Counted from the stretch's first letter, positions 12,540-26,201 are shown. The stretch is 64,000 nt of DNA from Voacanga thouarsii (GCA_026120185.1 JANUWF010001179.1:1033501-1097500), one strand, 5' to 3'. The notes: a model not told the origin generated them from the sequence alone. Program-made: numbers and translations.

Positions 12540-12980
12540 AAATTGGCTTATACTTGGAATAATTTTGGATACTTTTTCAACATCTTCGCTTCTATTTCTC
12601 AGGTCGAGTCTTGCACTGGATAATGATTCTACAACACTTTTACAAGTGGAATTTTCTTATTCCGTAACTCCTTTTCAGCGTACTCCAAAATCTTATTAGG
12701 CTTTTCCTTATACTTCAAGCTTGAAGTCATCTCAGTAGACTCTTCATTCAAAGTGTGTGCAGGGTCAGCTATATACTTTCAAAGTTGGGAAATATGAAAC
12801 ATGTTATGAATACCTTGAAGCTTTACTGGTAACTCCAATCAATAAGCCACTTTCCCAATCCTTTCGACAATAGGGAATGGTCCAACATACCTAGGTGCCA
12901 ACTTCTTCCCTTGTCATTTGATTCCCAATTGTTGCTGTGGAGTCAATTTCAAGAATACACGATCTCCTTCTACAAATTTC
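12540..12980 (-). pseudogene. Integrase C-terminal region and chromodomain of element E
   Basis: The minus strand here reads, with stops, RRRDLKFVEGDRVFLKLTP, then LAPRYVGPFPIVERIGKVAY, then the HNMFHISQL block typical of the end of gypsy integrases. Next comes a chromodomain-like segment at about 12560-12710 (KILEYAEKELRNKKIPLVKVL, then STWEIEAKMLKKYPKLF). In chromoviruses this domain steers integration towards heterochromatin by reading histone marks. At least five in-frame stops interrupt it, so it is inactive here. Confidence 0.75.
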
Positions 12981-13800
12981 AAATCTCTCCTACGTCGATC
13001 TGCATAACTTTTTTGTCTACTCTAAACTGTCTCCAACTTGCTTTTGATAATTTCCACAGCTTGTTGGACTTTTCAAGATAGAAAGCATCCCGTTCACCCA
13101 TTCTCCATCCTAAACTTTCCCAATACAATGGGAACTGACATTTCTTTTCATATAATACTTCAATTAGGGTCATTCTAATTATTGATTAATAACTATTATT
13201 GTATGCGAATTCTGCATATGCTAACTTATCAATCCACTTAGTTCCAAAATTAAAAGCGCAAGCCCATAACATGTCTTCCAAAAATCTATTTACTCGTTTA
13301 GTCTGTCCATCCGTCTGTGGGTGCGCTATTGTACTGAACTTCAATATTGTCGCATACCTCTGTTGCAGTCTAGTCCAAAACTTCAAAGTAAATCTAGGAT
13401 CTCGATCTAACACAATACTAGAAGGTATTCCATATAGCCTGATTACTTTCTCCATATAGATCTTACTTAACTTCTCTAAAGAATCCCATTGGTTGATGGG
13501 AATGAAATAAGCAGATTTAGTCAATCGATCTACTATTACCCATTTAGTATCTCGCTATCCTACTATTATGGATAATCCCATAATAAAAACCATAGTAATT
13601 TCATCTTATTTCCACAACAGAATAGGTAATGGCTGTAGTAACTCTTTAGGTCATTGTTGATCGGTTTTCACCTGCTGACAAATTAAACATCGAGCCACAA
13701 AGTCCGAAATATCCTTCGTCATACCGATCCACCACTAATGCTGTTGCAAGTCCTGATACATCTTTATGGCTCCTAGATGGATGGTATACTTACTTCGGTG
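12981..13800 (-). pseudogene. Integrase core of element E
   Basis: On the minus strand the zinc-binding region lies near 13660-13700 (ARCLICQQVKTDQQ). The catalytic core follows: VIVDRLTKSAYFIPI holds the first Asp near 13530, VLDRDPRF the second, and HPQTDGQTKRVNR the position of the catalytic Glu, which has changed to Lys. The longest intact frame is 13186-13524, ending LAYAEFAYNNSY. A second frame, 12979-13173, continues the C-terminal part. Family knowledge: integrase joins the cDNA ends to host DNA through a DDE triad. The loss of Glu and the stops make it non-functional. Confidence 0.8.
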
Positions 13801-14058
13801 TGCCTCTATTAAAATATCTTGTCTCATTGCAGATTATTTTGGAATACAATATCGACATCGGTAATGAATAATCCCATCAGTATCCTTTCAGAATTTTCCT
13901 CCTTCCTTATTCACCTCCTTTTGCACCAACTTTTGCAACTCTTCATCTTTATCTTGCTCTTCCTTCAACTGTTGTAAGAAAACAGGTTGAATGGAGATAT
14001 TACTCATCCTTATTTCTCCGTCTACTGCAAATGCTTCCAATTCTAAAATTCGTAGCAT

Positions 14059-14454
14059 TCAAAGAGCTAATAAATTCACCTTCCTACTGAAGGCATCTAC
14101 TACTGTGTTTGCTTTTCCAGGATAATATTTAATTGAACACCAAAATTCTTCCAAAAATTCCATCCACCTACATTGCCTCATGTTCAAATCCTTTTGAGTA
14201 AAAACATATTTCAAACTCTTATGGTCGGTAAAGACTTCAAACTCTGCCCCATACAAATAATATCTCCATTTCTTAAGGGCAAACACAATAACTGCTAACT
14301 CCAAGTCATGTGTAAAGTAATTCTCCTCTTGGGGTTTCAATTTCTTAGAGATATAAGCTATCACATTTCTTTCATACATCAATACTCCTCCTAATCCATC
14401 CTTTGACGCATCTTTGTACACCTCATAAGGTTTGTCCATCATCGGCAATACCAA
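14059..14454 (-). pseudogene. RNase H of element E
   Basis: A 131-codon frame begins [27 protein letters not shown], with the first catalytic Asp in [35 protein letters not shown] holds the catalytic Glu, [13 protein letters not shown] the next Asp, and [11 protein letters not shown] the last conserved Asp. This domain would remove the RNA strand during cDNA synthesis. The motifs are intact within the frame, but it is cut off by stops from RT upstream and integrase downstream. Confidence 0.85.
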
Positions 14455-14459
14455 AACAA

Positions 14460-15310
14460 GAGAAGAACTTAACCTTTTTTTCAGTTCCTGGAAACTTCTC
14501 TCACACTTCTTGGTCTAAACATAAGGAACTTTCTTTTGAGTGAGTCGAGTTAAAGGTGAAGCTATCTTAGAAAATCCCTCAATAAACCTCCGGTAATATC
14601 TTGCTAATCCTAGAAAACTTCATATTTCAATTGGAGTCTCGTGACGTTTCCAACTAGTCACCACTTCGACTTTTGCAGAATCTACTATATTCCCTTTTTG
14701 GATATCACATGTTCCAAGAATGCTACTTCTTGTAGCTAAAACTCACACTTACTGAATTTTACATATAATTTAGCCTCCCTTAACTTTTCCAATACTTTCC
14801 AAAGATGTTGTTCATATTTTTGAGGATCCTTAGAATACACCAAGATATCATCTATAAATATAACCACAAAATTGTCTAAGTAAGGCTGAAATGTCCGGTA
14901 CATCATATCCATGAAAACAGCAGTGCATTAGTAACACCAAAGGGCATCACTACAAACTCAAAATATCCATATCGTATGTTAAATGCAGCTTTCGGTATAT
15001 CCTCTTCTCGAATCCGGACTTGGTAATATCCTTGCCTCAAGTCTAACTTCGAAAAACATCCTGCTCCTTGTAACTGATCAAACAATTCATCAACCATAGG
15101 CAATGGATATTTATTCTTTACTGTTACTGCATTCAACCTTCGATAATCTATACATATCCGTAGTGACCTATCTTTCTTCTTAACATACAATACAAGTGTT
15201 CCCCAAGGTGAAGTACTAGGCCAAATGAATCCTTACTCCATTACTTCCTGTAATTGTTTCTTGAGCTCTTGTAATTCTGTAAGTGTCATTCTATAAGGAG
15301 TTCTTGAAAT
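14460..15310 (-). pseudogene. Reverse transcriptase of element E
   Basis: The clearest frame is 14903-15190: [11 protein letters not shown], then [34 protein letters not shown] with the first catalytic Asp, then [14 protein letters not shown]. The catalytic [11 protein letters not shown] is readable near 14825-14855 in another frame, and the thumb/connection block ([23 protein letters not shown]) lies near 14545-14620. Stops and frameshifts between these blocks show decay. The order RT, then RNase H, then integrase on this strand identifies Ty3/gypsy. Confidence 0.85.
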
Positions 15311-15774
15311 TGGTTCTACCTATAGTACTAAATCAATGGAAAACTCTACTTCTCTCTCCGGCAGTAACTCCTTCAATTTTGTTGGAAAAATATCTAAATA
15401 TTCATTCACCACGAGGACATCTTCGGGTTTCTTAACCTCTCCTAGCTTATTAATCACATGAACTAAGTATCCATTACACATTTTCCTAATCATCTTTTGG
15501 GCCTTGAGTCCTGGTATAAAAGCATCACTTTTCCTTCCAGCCTCGCCTACAAATTCTAATATAAGTTTTCAAGGCCGACGAAATTGTACTACTTTAAATC
15601 TACAGTTGATTTAAGCATGATGCTGAGATAGCTAATCCATGCCCAAGATAGCATCATAGTTCTCTATAGGTAAACATATCAAATCTCCTCCCAGAATTTC
15701 ATTTTCTACCAAAATCTTACAGCCTTTATATATTTTCACACTATTCATTTACTTTCTCAATGGGGTACTAACAA

Positions 15775-16227
15775 TCATTTCATATGAAGTTCTTCCCCTT
15801 TAATCCCCATAGCATCATGAAATGAATCGGCAACAAAGGAATACGTAGAGTTGGGATCTAACAATACTTTAGCATTATGATAAAAAATAAGGAGCGTACC
15901 TTCTACTATTGTGGCATGATTATTCATCTTTTCCAATGCAACCACTCGAGCATTCATTTGTAGCTTGGTAGGTCTGATTATAGCAGGCCCGAGTCTAGGG
16001 GTAGAAATTTGTCCTAGGTTCCCTCTTCCTAGTCCTAATCTCTGCCCCTGATTATTTCCTCTCGGTCGATTCCATCTTCCTATCATTTGAGTGTGAGGGC
16101 AATTTAAAATCTTATGCCATACCTCCCCATAGTTAAAGAATCTTTTAGCATCTAAAAGAGGGTGGTTCTTCAGTCGGGCCTCCCCTCTTCTGTATTTTTC
16201 CTTTCTTTTGCCATCGGGGCCCTCCAA
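15775..16227 (-). pseudogene. Zinc knuckle and aspartic protease of element E
   Basis: A 150-codon frame. FFNYGEVWHKILNCP near 16110-16145 is a damaged CCHC nucleocapsid knuckle in which the first two Cys are gone. The protease part is GTLLIFYHNAKVLLDPNSTYSFVADSF, in which the usual D-[ST]-G-[AS]-T-H active site reads DPNSTY. The protease would cleave the polyprotein. The capsid region normally preceding the knuckle is absent; upstream of 16227 the sequence passes directly into leader DNA. Confidence 0.75.
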
Positions 16228-16497
16228 ATCATTTCTGACTCATACCCTAAAATCCACTTCGATTTTCTCTCACCCCAATTGTAACATAGCTCAAAGCGAG
16301 CACAAGAATGGATATAGTACATATAGCAAGAACATAACATATATTCATTCTCCTCTAACACAAAGTTAGTACAAAATTTTTTGTGCCGAGCACACAGTCA
16401 TATCTAATATACACTAGCCGAACTGTACATGTCCTACTACGTATATCTACATCTCATCCTCCTACTCATCATCGTCGCTATCCGAAATGGGAGGTCC

Positions 16498-17163
16498 TCA
16501 GTCGGCAGAAACTGTGTAAGACTCGGCTGCATCAAATCCCTCATCTCCACCCACATCAGGATACAACCAAGCCAGTATTTCCGAGTTTATCTCCAACTCC
16601 TCCTCAAGCTCCTCGACCATAGGTATCTCCACCTCGGGTACCTCCTGAACTTCTCCTGCCTCAGCAACCTCCAACTCCGGCATCTCCTCCTTCAATACTC
16701 CTGGTACATCCCCACCAAACACATCCCCATCCTCCTCGGACAACATTACACCATCAGGGATACTGTCCTCCTCATCATCATCCTGATGGTGTGGCTCAAC
16801 ATCACCATCAGCATCGTCAAAATCGCTACCTGCCTCCCCTATTTGGCTAAGTGGCAAAAGTGTCCTCTCGGGAGTAGGTATCCTCTCCAGACTAAAATCT
16901 CATACAAATGGAGTAATAACAGGCACTACCGGATCAAACGCACTCCCGGTGAGACAAGGTGCATGACGGCAGCCAGGGCCGGGTCCTGTCAAAGTGAAAC
17001 ATCTTGGCACACCTGCTTGGTAAACCGTTCTAATCTTCCCAAATCTTTTCACACCCGAACTTTCACCTATCTTTTTCTTCCTATTATCATTGTACTCATC
17101 CATTGGGCGCTTGCCCTTATCACTCCTATCCACCATACCTACACAATGAAAGAATTCTATCAA
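16498..17163 (-). pseudogene. Acidic leader ORF of element E, one stop
   Basis: Two minus-strand frames (17163-16900 and 16857-16498) are the same reading frame, separated only by one TGA at 16900-16902. Together they give about 220 codons. The N-terminal part is basic (DRSDKGKRPMDEYNDNRKKK). The C-terminal 120 residues are strongly acidic, with runs such as DFDDADGDVEPHHQDDDEED and EVPEVEIPMVEELEEELEI. It lies 35 bp inside the primer site, where gag would start. No domain is recognised. It could be a leader protein of this gypsy family or a remnant of the gag N-terminus. The + strand frame over the same bases (16429-17175) is taken as its shadow. Confidence 0.5.
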
Positions 17164-17197
17164 TTCTTAGAATGATACCACAACTTTATAATACTAT

Positions 17198-17209
17198 GCT
17201 TTGATACCA
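17198..17209 (-). promoter_or_regulatory. Primer binding site of element E
   Basis: On the minus strand TGGTATCAAAGC begins two bases after the 5' LTR. It matches the usual initiator-methionine tRNA primer site TGGTATCAGAGC except for one base. Confidence 0.85.
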
Positions 17210-17211
17210 AT

Positions 17212-20200
17212 TGCAACACCCCAACTAAAAGTAATAGCGGAAGCATACCAACTGGGTGTCACCCCGTCCAGTTACCCAGACAAAGGGTCTTTACAACAGA
17301 ACCAAAAGAGAGTATACAAGGTTCAGACTCATACAAACATCTCATACTGATGGTCATATATATATACAACAGAGAATCTCATACATGCAATCTCCATACT
17401 ACATCAGTAAAAGTGCATAATCAAAAGAGAAAACGTCCGGACCTAGACTGCTATCACTGTGGTATCGTCCCTCTATTCCTAAGTCTACTTAACTCTGAAT
17501 CCTATAAAAGAGTATGATAAAAGACACATGTCAGTAAAAAATCACCCAATGAGTCTCGTTTGTACTAGTGCTTTATGAAAGAAACAGAGTACATAAAACT
17601 TTTGTGAAAAAGCATATCATTTTTCTACTGAAAACAATTCCAAAACTCTCTAAAGAAGAGTTTATTCATAACTCAATCATTTTTAGAAAATTGTGTTCTA
17701 ATTTCAAAACATTATCCCGATTTCCAAACCACAGGCACTTCTCCAATAGAAAGTCGACATGCATGCAAAGCTCACAAGACTTTGCATTTAGCGCCACATA
17801 TTATTGTTCTTAGATCGCAGCCTATAGCTCTTAACCGTGCGTCATCGGAAAGTAAGCACGTCGCAGCGTACTACTAAGAATAAACAACAAGTATACCGCA
17901 GCATACTACTGAGAATAAATAATAGGTATACCGTAGCATACCAAGTGTACCGCGGCACGCTCTTGCCACTATAAGCCAGGGATCCTAATCCTATCGTCAT
18001 TCACCATTGAGGCGGCAATGAGTCAAACGCTACTAAGTGTGCCCACCTGTCATTTAGCGAACGACTCAAAAATAATATGCCCACAGACATAAGGCGATTT
18101 TCAGGTGCTAAATGGCTAGTCAAGACGACTTATCTTAATGTTCTGTCGCCTTGTTTAGAGTAAGACAAACTCCAAAACTAGATAGGTTACTTAGAATCGT
18201 CTATCTCTAACATGAATTATTACAAATATCAAAGTCCTTGTTTAGTACTCAACTTTACTAATACCAACCCCTGCTGACTGATCAAGCTAGAGGGTTATTT
18301 GTTCCCATGGGATTTTCAAAAGAAACATTTTTTAGGCAAAATATCATTTTCCAAAATTTGATTTCACTGACTCGCAAGTCAGATAATAAATCTCGTAGGC
18401 TTTGTAAGGCCAATCAATTCATTCTATAGGCACACCATGCCAATAAAGCAATTTCTGGAATCAAAATGTCGTTTTTCAAAAGTCAATCTTATATCGAGAG
18501 ATCATTTTTGCAAAACCATGTCGAAACAGGGTAAAGAGTTCTTTTCACACATTAAAGCAAGTTTCCAAGAGTATTCGGGTTTTTTTGCTCGTACTCAATC
18601 ACAAAAGTCATTTCCAAGGGTATTCAAGTCGTTTCACCCATACCCGATTCCAAAAGACTTTCCGAGGGTATTCGGGTCATTTTACCCTTACCCGATTTGA
18701 AAAGTGTTCACAAAAGTTCTGATAAGGATATTTTCATTATTTACTGAATACTTGATTCCAAAGGTTTCCATAAAATATTCCAATAATGACATTTGAACCA
18801 TTCTCCAAAAATCCAATTCTAAAAGGAACTTATTTCAAGAAATCCAAAATTTTAATTCTAAAAGAGGATTAAATTCAAAGTTTCTAAACATATTTCCAAA
18901 AAATGTTCCAATAAGGACATTTTAGTCAATTTATGAATACCCAATTCTTAAATTTATCATTTTTCGAAAATCTCAAGTATTTAATCCAAAAAGGACTAAA
19001 TTCACAAAATTTGTGCTTTATCATCTGTTAAGATTTTCAAGCCAATTATGATGTTCATTCGAGCCCAAAATCGCATAAAAATAAATCTTTCTCAAATAAA
19101 CCTTAAATATATTCAAAAATTTCCAAAATGGTATAAAACATAACATTTCATGGGAAAAAAAAAATAAAGCATACTAGTTTTCAAAAGGTTTTAGAAATTA
19201 AAGGAACTCACCTCTTGTCCTAATTAACCTTTTTCCATTCACGACCGTTTGACCACCGTTTTCAACTTGTCGTTGGCCATTTACCGATAAACCTACATCA
19301 AACATTATTTTTAGGTTTAGTCGTATTTGGTCAAAAAATAGCCGACATTTAGCCAATGTGCCTGACAGTTAGCTAATGTTCAGCCTACGGTCAGCTGTCA
19401 TTCAAGAAAACACATGACGGTCGGTTGCGTCGTTTTTTTGTCGTTTGTCTAATTCTTTCGTTTTCCTTTTCCCATATCCTTCCTCTCTTCATGAACAAGG
19501 AATTGTGTTCATGTTTTCTATTCATTTCATCCCAAAATCACATAATTAATCATTCTTAAGTTCATTCTTTTCCAACAAATTTTTGGAATTTCACTTCTTG
19601 ACATATGATTTTGTTTTGTACATAACTCTCAATCCATAACTCCGATTGGGCTCTATGACATATCAAAACTAACGTAAGACTCTTTACTTTAATTCTATGT
19701 AAGCCCTTTTGTTTAGGTTTTCATGACACAATACTAAGGCAAAACCAGCCCCAATAGTTTGTTCTTCTTCAACCATTCATGTTACCTTTTGATATCCTTT
19801 AACCTTTAACACGTTGAGAACATCAAATTCAGTAAATTTTCCTTTCAAATCATCCTTGATAATTCAATTTTTAGATTCCAAAAATTCATGAAAGTCATGT
19901 TTATTCAACACAACTTTACTTCTTTCAATCAAAAGCAAACATAATTAATCCTTCTAACCAATTAACAATCATTTTTCATTCCACTTGATCCTTATTTCAT
20001 TAACCAAGGTCAAAAACTACCATGAATGTTCAATCCTTCATCACACAAAACATTATCCATAAGTCTTCTAGGCAGCCGGTACACATATAAACACATAAAA
20101 AGTTCACACACAAAGTTTATAAACCCTAGTTTTTTATCCAAAATCAAGACATGAAAATCATATTTTCATATTAAAATTGATATCAAAATGATCACCATTC

Positions 20201-21302
20201 ACCCAACAACAACTTTAATTCTTGCAAGGTGAGGCTTTACCTTGTATTTAGAGATCTTTGGTGAGATTTACTCCAAAAACCTCTCAATAACCCACACACT
20301 CCACCAAGAACACACACTAACTACCTTTTTCTTTCTTTTTTGCTATTTTCTTTTGTTTTCTTTTCTCTTGTTTTTCCTTCCTTGTGGCTACCGAAATTAT
20401 GGCTGTAAAAAAGCCTTCCCACCTCCATTCTCATCAGATTTTTGGCCAAGAAAATTTTAATGCAATTAAGTATATGGTGGAATTCATGTAGGTATGTTCC
20501 AATCACAATTTAACACACCATTTTCCTTGATTTTTCTTCTTTAATTTTTCTCTTCTATTCTTTTGTGTGGCTGCCGATTTTCTTGCTGTTTTTCAGCCAC
20601 TCCACCTCCATCTTCATGAAAAATATTGGCCAAATAAATTACTCAAGGCATTAATTAAATGGCTCCGCAAATGATGTGTTCCGATCACAATTAAACACAT
20701 CATTCTTCTATTTATTTTATAATTCTTTAATTCCATATATCTTGCATAAATTCCTCATGCAACCTCTCATAGGTTGACACATGTTCATGGCTACCAATCG
20801 CAAAATGTCACACGACCAAATTTTCGATCGCATTTTCGATTTTTTCTCATAAATGACCAAAATCGAGTCCGAAATAGAAAAATATTTTACTTTATCATTC
20901 AACTCCAAAAATTCCACTAAATCCATTGGTAATACTTAAATCCTTCAATTCTTTCTTAGTTTGGCCAAATTCACAGTCAAAGTCGCAGGCGCGATCAAAA
21001 TGACGAAAATACCTCCGATAACCCGAATAACATAATTCATACCAAAACATGCGTTTCATTGCACTAATCAATTTCTCTTCTTAACATACCTTCAAATTCT
21101 TATTTTATTAACAATAGTAGCTTTCTAAAGATTTAAGATACGGTAGAACAAATCTAATAATTTTATCCACGTCCCATCAAAATATTACGATACGAAAATA
21201 TTCATTTTGTTGTACTAATTATCTTTTATTCTAGTAATTGATACAAATTCTCATCCTATTACAAATAGTAACCAATCGAGGTTGAAAATATGGAGTATTA
21301 CA
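17212..21302 (-). repeat. 5' LTR of gypsy element E
   Basis: 4.09 kb, starting TGCAACACCCCAACTAAAAG and ending GGAGTATTACA on the + strand. It contains the about 0.8 kb (roughly 17350-18140) missing from the other LTR, including a patch of short repeats around 17880-17960 (TACCGCAGCATACTACTGAG-like units). Both LTRs share repeated motifs such as CATTTTACCCTTACCCGATT spaced along 18580-18800. Confidence 0.85.
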
Positions 21303-21956
21303 ATGTAGTCCTCTTCTTTACAATGGTATGGAATATTTAGCGAGCAAGGAATAAATTTGTGCATGGGCAAGTCTCGTCTCAGCCTAATGGCATCTTGCTA
21401 TCTTGTCAAGAACTTCTATCAGATTGTATGCAAGCTATTGCCAGCAATGCAACTCAACCTTTGTCCTCTCATTTGCCTTCATTTTGGAATGCTCTTGTTG
21501 GTTCCCAGGTAAAGATTAATGTGGTTGGTTCTGCGCCGCGTTCATTGGCTTTGATTGGTGCCATTATTCGTGATTCCTCTGGTACTATTTGCTGTGCTTT
21601 GGCGCTTAGGTTTCTTTTTAGTGACGATCTGGAGTTCATCAAGGCTTTGGCTTTTCTTCATGGCATCAGATTTGTCGTGCTGAATCACTTCAATAATGTC
21701 ATTATTAAGGGTGATTGTCTCAGTGTGGTTCGCAAACTTCAGTCAAGTGATATCGACTTGTCTTCTGTAGGTCATATTATTAATGTCATTAGGGAATTGT
21801 TCTTGCAGCTTTTGATTCAGTGTCGGTGTCTTTTTTTTTTAGGCGTGAGGGAAACAAGCCTGCACATTTGTTAATTAACTTGTAAAGAATTGCCTTCCCT
21901 CTACCCTGTTGAGTGGTTCATCTTCCTAATGGAATATTCTGTTTATTCGAAAAAAT
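21303..21956 (+). pseudogene. LINE RNase H relic, part 2
   Basis: This continues the LINE cut at 9220. It opens with TMVWNI..RARNKFVHGQ and then a 171-codon frame (21359-21874) of the plant LINE RNase H type (RVT_3). KINVVGSAPRSLALIGAIIRDSSG follows, where the first catalytic Asp (usually VDGA) has become Val. LEFIKALAFLHG carries the Glu, and VIIKGDCLSVVRKLQSSDIDLSS the next Asp. A frameshift in a T-run at about 21830 moves the end (REGNKPAHLLINL) into another frame. A short A-run at 21950-21956 is probably the remains of the poly(A) tail, giving the LINE 3' end. Confidence 0.8.
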
Positions 21957-22459
21957 AGTTTGCTTAATTAAATAAATACTCAATTAATTAAATTAAGTTT
22001 TCGTTTGAATTATCAAATAGCCTCTCAAATAGAGAATATTGGACATGTGATGCGGTTTAAACTATCTAAAGCTAACAACATTCAAAAAAGAAAAATCATT
22101 GGTTGCATAAATACGTTAAAAAAGTTTCCCTTTCACCCTCACCTTTACAAGGCTAGAGGTAGAGCCAATAATGTAGTTGAAAAATCCATGGGAGATTACT
22201 CCATCTTGAGCTACCAAATCACTCTTAGCCTCTATCATGCTCCAATACAAAGCTGACCGAACTAATTTTTGAATTTTATCTTAATTAGTCAACCCGTTTT
22301 TAATCTTATTTATATCTAATTAAAACTCTAGTTTATTTAACCCTAAAAGGGTGTAAGGATGTTTGGGAGATTCTCAATATCTGGAGTACTGATTTGACCG
22401 ATTTTTCCAATATACTTCTTTTTTCTAAAATGATATACTAATTGGCTTGGAATGTTACG

Positions 22460-22460
<1 letters not shown>
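21957..22460. other. Unassigned AT-rich DNA after the LINE
   Basis: No gene, LTR or terminal repeat recognised. Short open frames here (22005-22256 on +) show no domain. Confidence 0.5.
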
Positions 22461-24180
<1,720 letters not shown>

Positions 24181-25060
24181 AAAAAAACCTTTCATAGCGA
24201 CTAACTTATATAATAGATTTACAAACACAAATATCAATAACAATAATGAGATCTTTGACCATATCTTCACGACATTCAATTTTTTTTGTTTTTTGTTTTA
24301 ATAATATATTCATTGATAAAAATTATTTTTAATTTTTATATTTTTAAAAATCTATTTAGAATCATATATTTTTGAAATTTTTTCTTTAGGCCAAAATGAT
24401 AAGATTAGGATTTTTATAAAAAAATTCAAAAAAAAAAATCTTTTACAGCGTCTTGCTTATATGATTGATTTGTACACACAAATCTCAATAACAACAATGA
24501 GACGTGTGACCATATCTTCACATGTAGCGCGAAGCCGTAACTAGTTGATACTATTTCAACAACTATAGACTCAAGCTTGATTAATTTTTAAATATTAAGG
24601 TTGGTCTTGTACAAGAAGAAGATAAATGATAGATTTAGGTAGTTGAGATGGTTAAATATCAGCCTCTTATGGTTTTAGAATTTATTTTAAATATTACTAA
24701 GATTATACTTAAATAATGGTTGAATTGAGATGAATTTGTTATAATTTAATAAAATATTATTAAATATAAGATAAATGTGGAGCCTAATCATTAATGAAAG
24801 TAAAAATATGATGTGTTGTGAATATATAATAATTTTAATGAAACAATAATTATTTAAATTAATATCATTTTAAATTAAATTTTTTATTTGAAAAAGAAAG
24901 CCTAAGTATGTTAAATACATATTAAATTGTCGCTTAATTATATTCCTAATCAATCAATCACCAAAATCTCGGTTAATTTGCTGCAAAAATCCCGGATAGA
25001 TATACTTGTGGAAGGAAAAGTAGAAATCAATAAAAAAAATTGGGCAAATACAAATTTGTT
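24181..25060. other. AT-rich DNA with a 95-bp direct repeat pair
   Basis: Two copies of a block lie at about 24183-24275 and 24435-24530. Each starts after an A-run and contains ACAAACACAAATATCAATAA / ACACACAAATCTCAATAACA, then CAATGAGA and GACCATATCTTCAC. They are separated by 250 bp and diverged. The rest is AT-rich and holds nothing recognisable. Confidence 0.55.
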
Positions 25061-25329
25061 CTATGTAGCCGGATCCGACGGCCGAGACAATTGACAGCCG
25101 AAGCGAAAGAGCATTCCAAGGGCCCGCCAAAGCCGATCCCACGGGAAATACAAAGTACAGAAGTGAAATGGGATTGTTTTTATTCGAAATTCTGACAATG
25201 GGGTTACTGCTGACGGAATTGCGGAAGTAGTGTGGTCACACTCATAGAATGCGACCACATAAAATGAGAAAAATTAAAAAAGCGATGCAACTGAGGGTTG
25301 CATTCTGAATGCGACCTTAATAGAATGCG

Positions 25330-25752
25330 ACCTTAATATAGGATTTCACTCCTTACATCCTCCACTTCATCCCTTTTCATCCTCTTGTACACCAAAATGT
25401 TTCCCTGTTCACCACTGTGAATGGGCTCGGTTGACCATTGCTTCCTAACAATTTGTTCATCTAGGAAGCTATGGGTGCTCTCTATGTCAACTAGGATGGA
25501 TCTAGGTTTCTATCTAACGTAGCTTTCTATCCTAATGGTGTTGCAAATTTTATTTCCTTCCATTGCATTTAAGAACATCAAAGCCATATCATCCACTTCC
25601 TCTCCCAACATTTGATGGACACCAACTGCTCTTATTTCGTCCAACAATTCTAGCATTTCCAACTCATTGTCATCACCTTCTGCCATTCCTTCCATGATCA
25701 TCATATTGACTTCCTTCATTACACAATGTTCATTCCAAATTTTTCTCTGCAC
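25330..25752 (-). pseudogene. Ty3/gypsy protease-region fragment
   Basis: The minus-strand frame 25752-25510 reads MIEGMAEGDDNELEMLELL-like acidic sequence, then DDMALMFLNAMEG. Past a single TAG at 25510-25512 the same frame continues with KPRSILVDIESTHSFLDEQI. The LVD-xxS-THSFLD block is the gypsy retropepsin active site region, with the usual D-S-G changed to D-I-E. After about 25330 the frame closes. It is a short orphan piece with no LTR near it. The identification is by motif and is fairly secure for the class, not for the family. Confidence 0.6.
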
Positions 25753-26125
25753 TTAAAATACAACCCCTTAACTCCCCTCCTCTGGAGTTAATTTTTTGGA
25801 CTTAAAACAGTTCCTTAAACTTAGTGACTTGCTAGGTTTTTGGTGGATCATTTTGGAGTGGCTTTTTTGGTTGGAAACTCTTTGTGTTTTTAGAGAAAGT
25901 TTTGTGAGGTTTTTGGGTGGCACTGATGTGACACGGCTAACTCAAAAACCCTTTCTAAGGTTTTTGGATGGAACATATCACGGTTGTCTGAATTTCATCC
26001 TATGACCATAAAAATACAAATACAAAATAACTCTTCGTAGATTACGGTTCTAAATTCATCATTCTAAGTGAAAAGCCTTCTAAACCTATTTCCCTTGAAT
26101 TTCTGGAATCCTTGCTCATTCAATG

Positions 26126-26201
26126 ATACTTGAGGTGGACATTTTGAGTGGGCATTTCACTTAACATGGATTGATACCTGAGGTGGACATTTGAGTGGGC
26201 G
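26126..26201 (+). repeat. Short tandem duplication upstream of ZFWD
   Basis: The unit GATACTTGAGGTGGACATTT followed by TGAGTGGGC at 26125-26153 recurs as GATACCTGAGGTGGACATTT with GAGTGGGC at 26174-26201. It lies within the ZFWD 5' flank and its function is unknown. Confidence 0.7.

Larger units (their letters stand above)
9221..21302 (-). mobile_element. Chromovirus-type Ty3/gypsy element with both LTRs (E, Tekay-like)
   Basis: A 12.1-kb element on the minus strand. It is bounded by LTRs at 9221-12508 and 17212-21302 and by a 5-bp target duplication, ATGCA at 9216-9220 and ATGTA at 21303-21307 (one change). Reading on the minus strand the order is 5' LTR, primer site, acidic leader ORF, zinc knuckle and protease, RT, RNase H, integrase, chromodomain, polypurine tract and 3' LTR, which is the gypsy order (integrase after RNase H). 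The chromodomain and the long LTRs fit the Tekay/Del branch of chromoviruses. The capsid part of gag is missing. Every domain carries stops or frameshifts. It splits a LINE relic. Confidence 0.9.

Noticed and set aside
16429..17175. 248-codon + strand frame
   Set aside because: It lies antisense to the acidic leader ORF of element E; its Leu/Ile/His-rich sequence is what the reverse of Glu/Asp codons gives.
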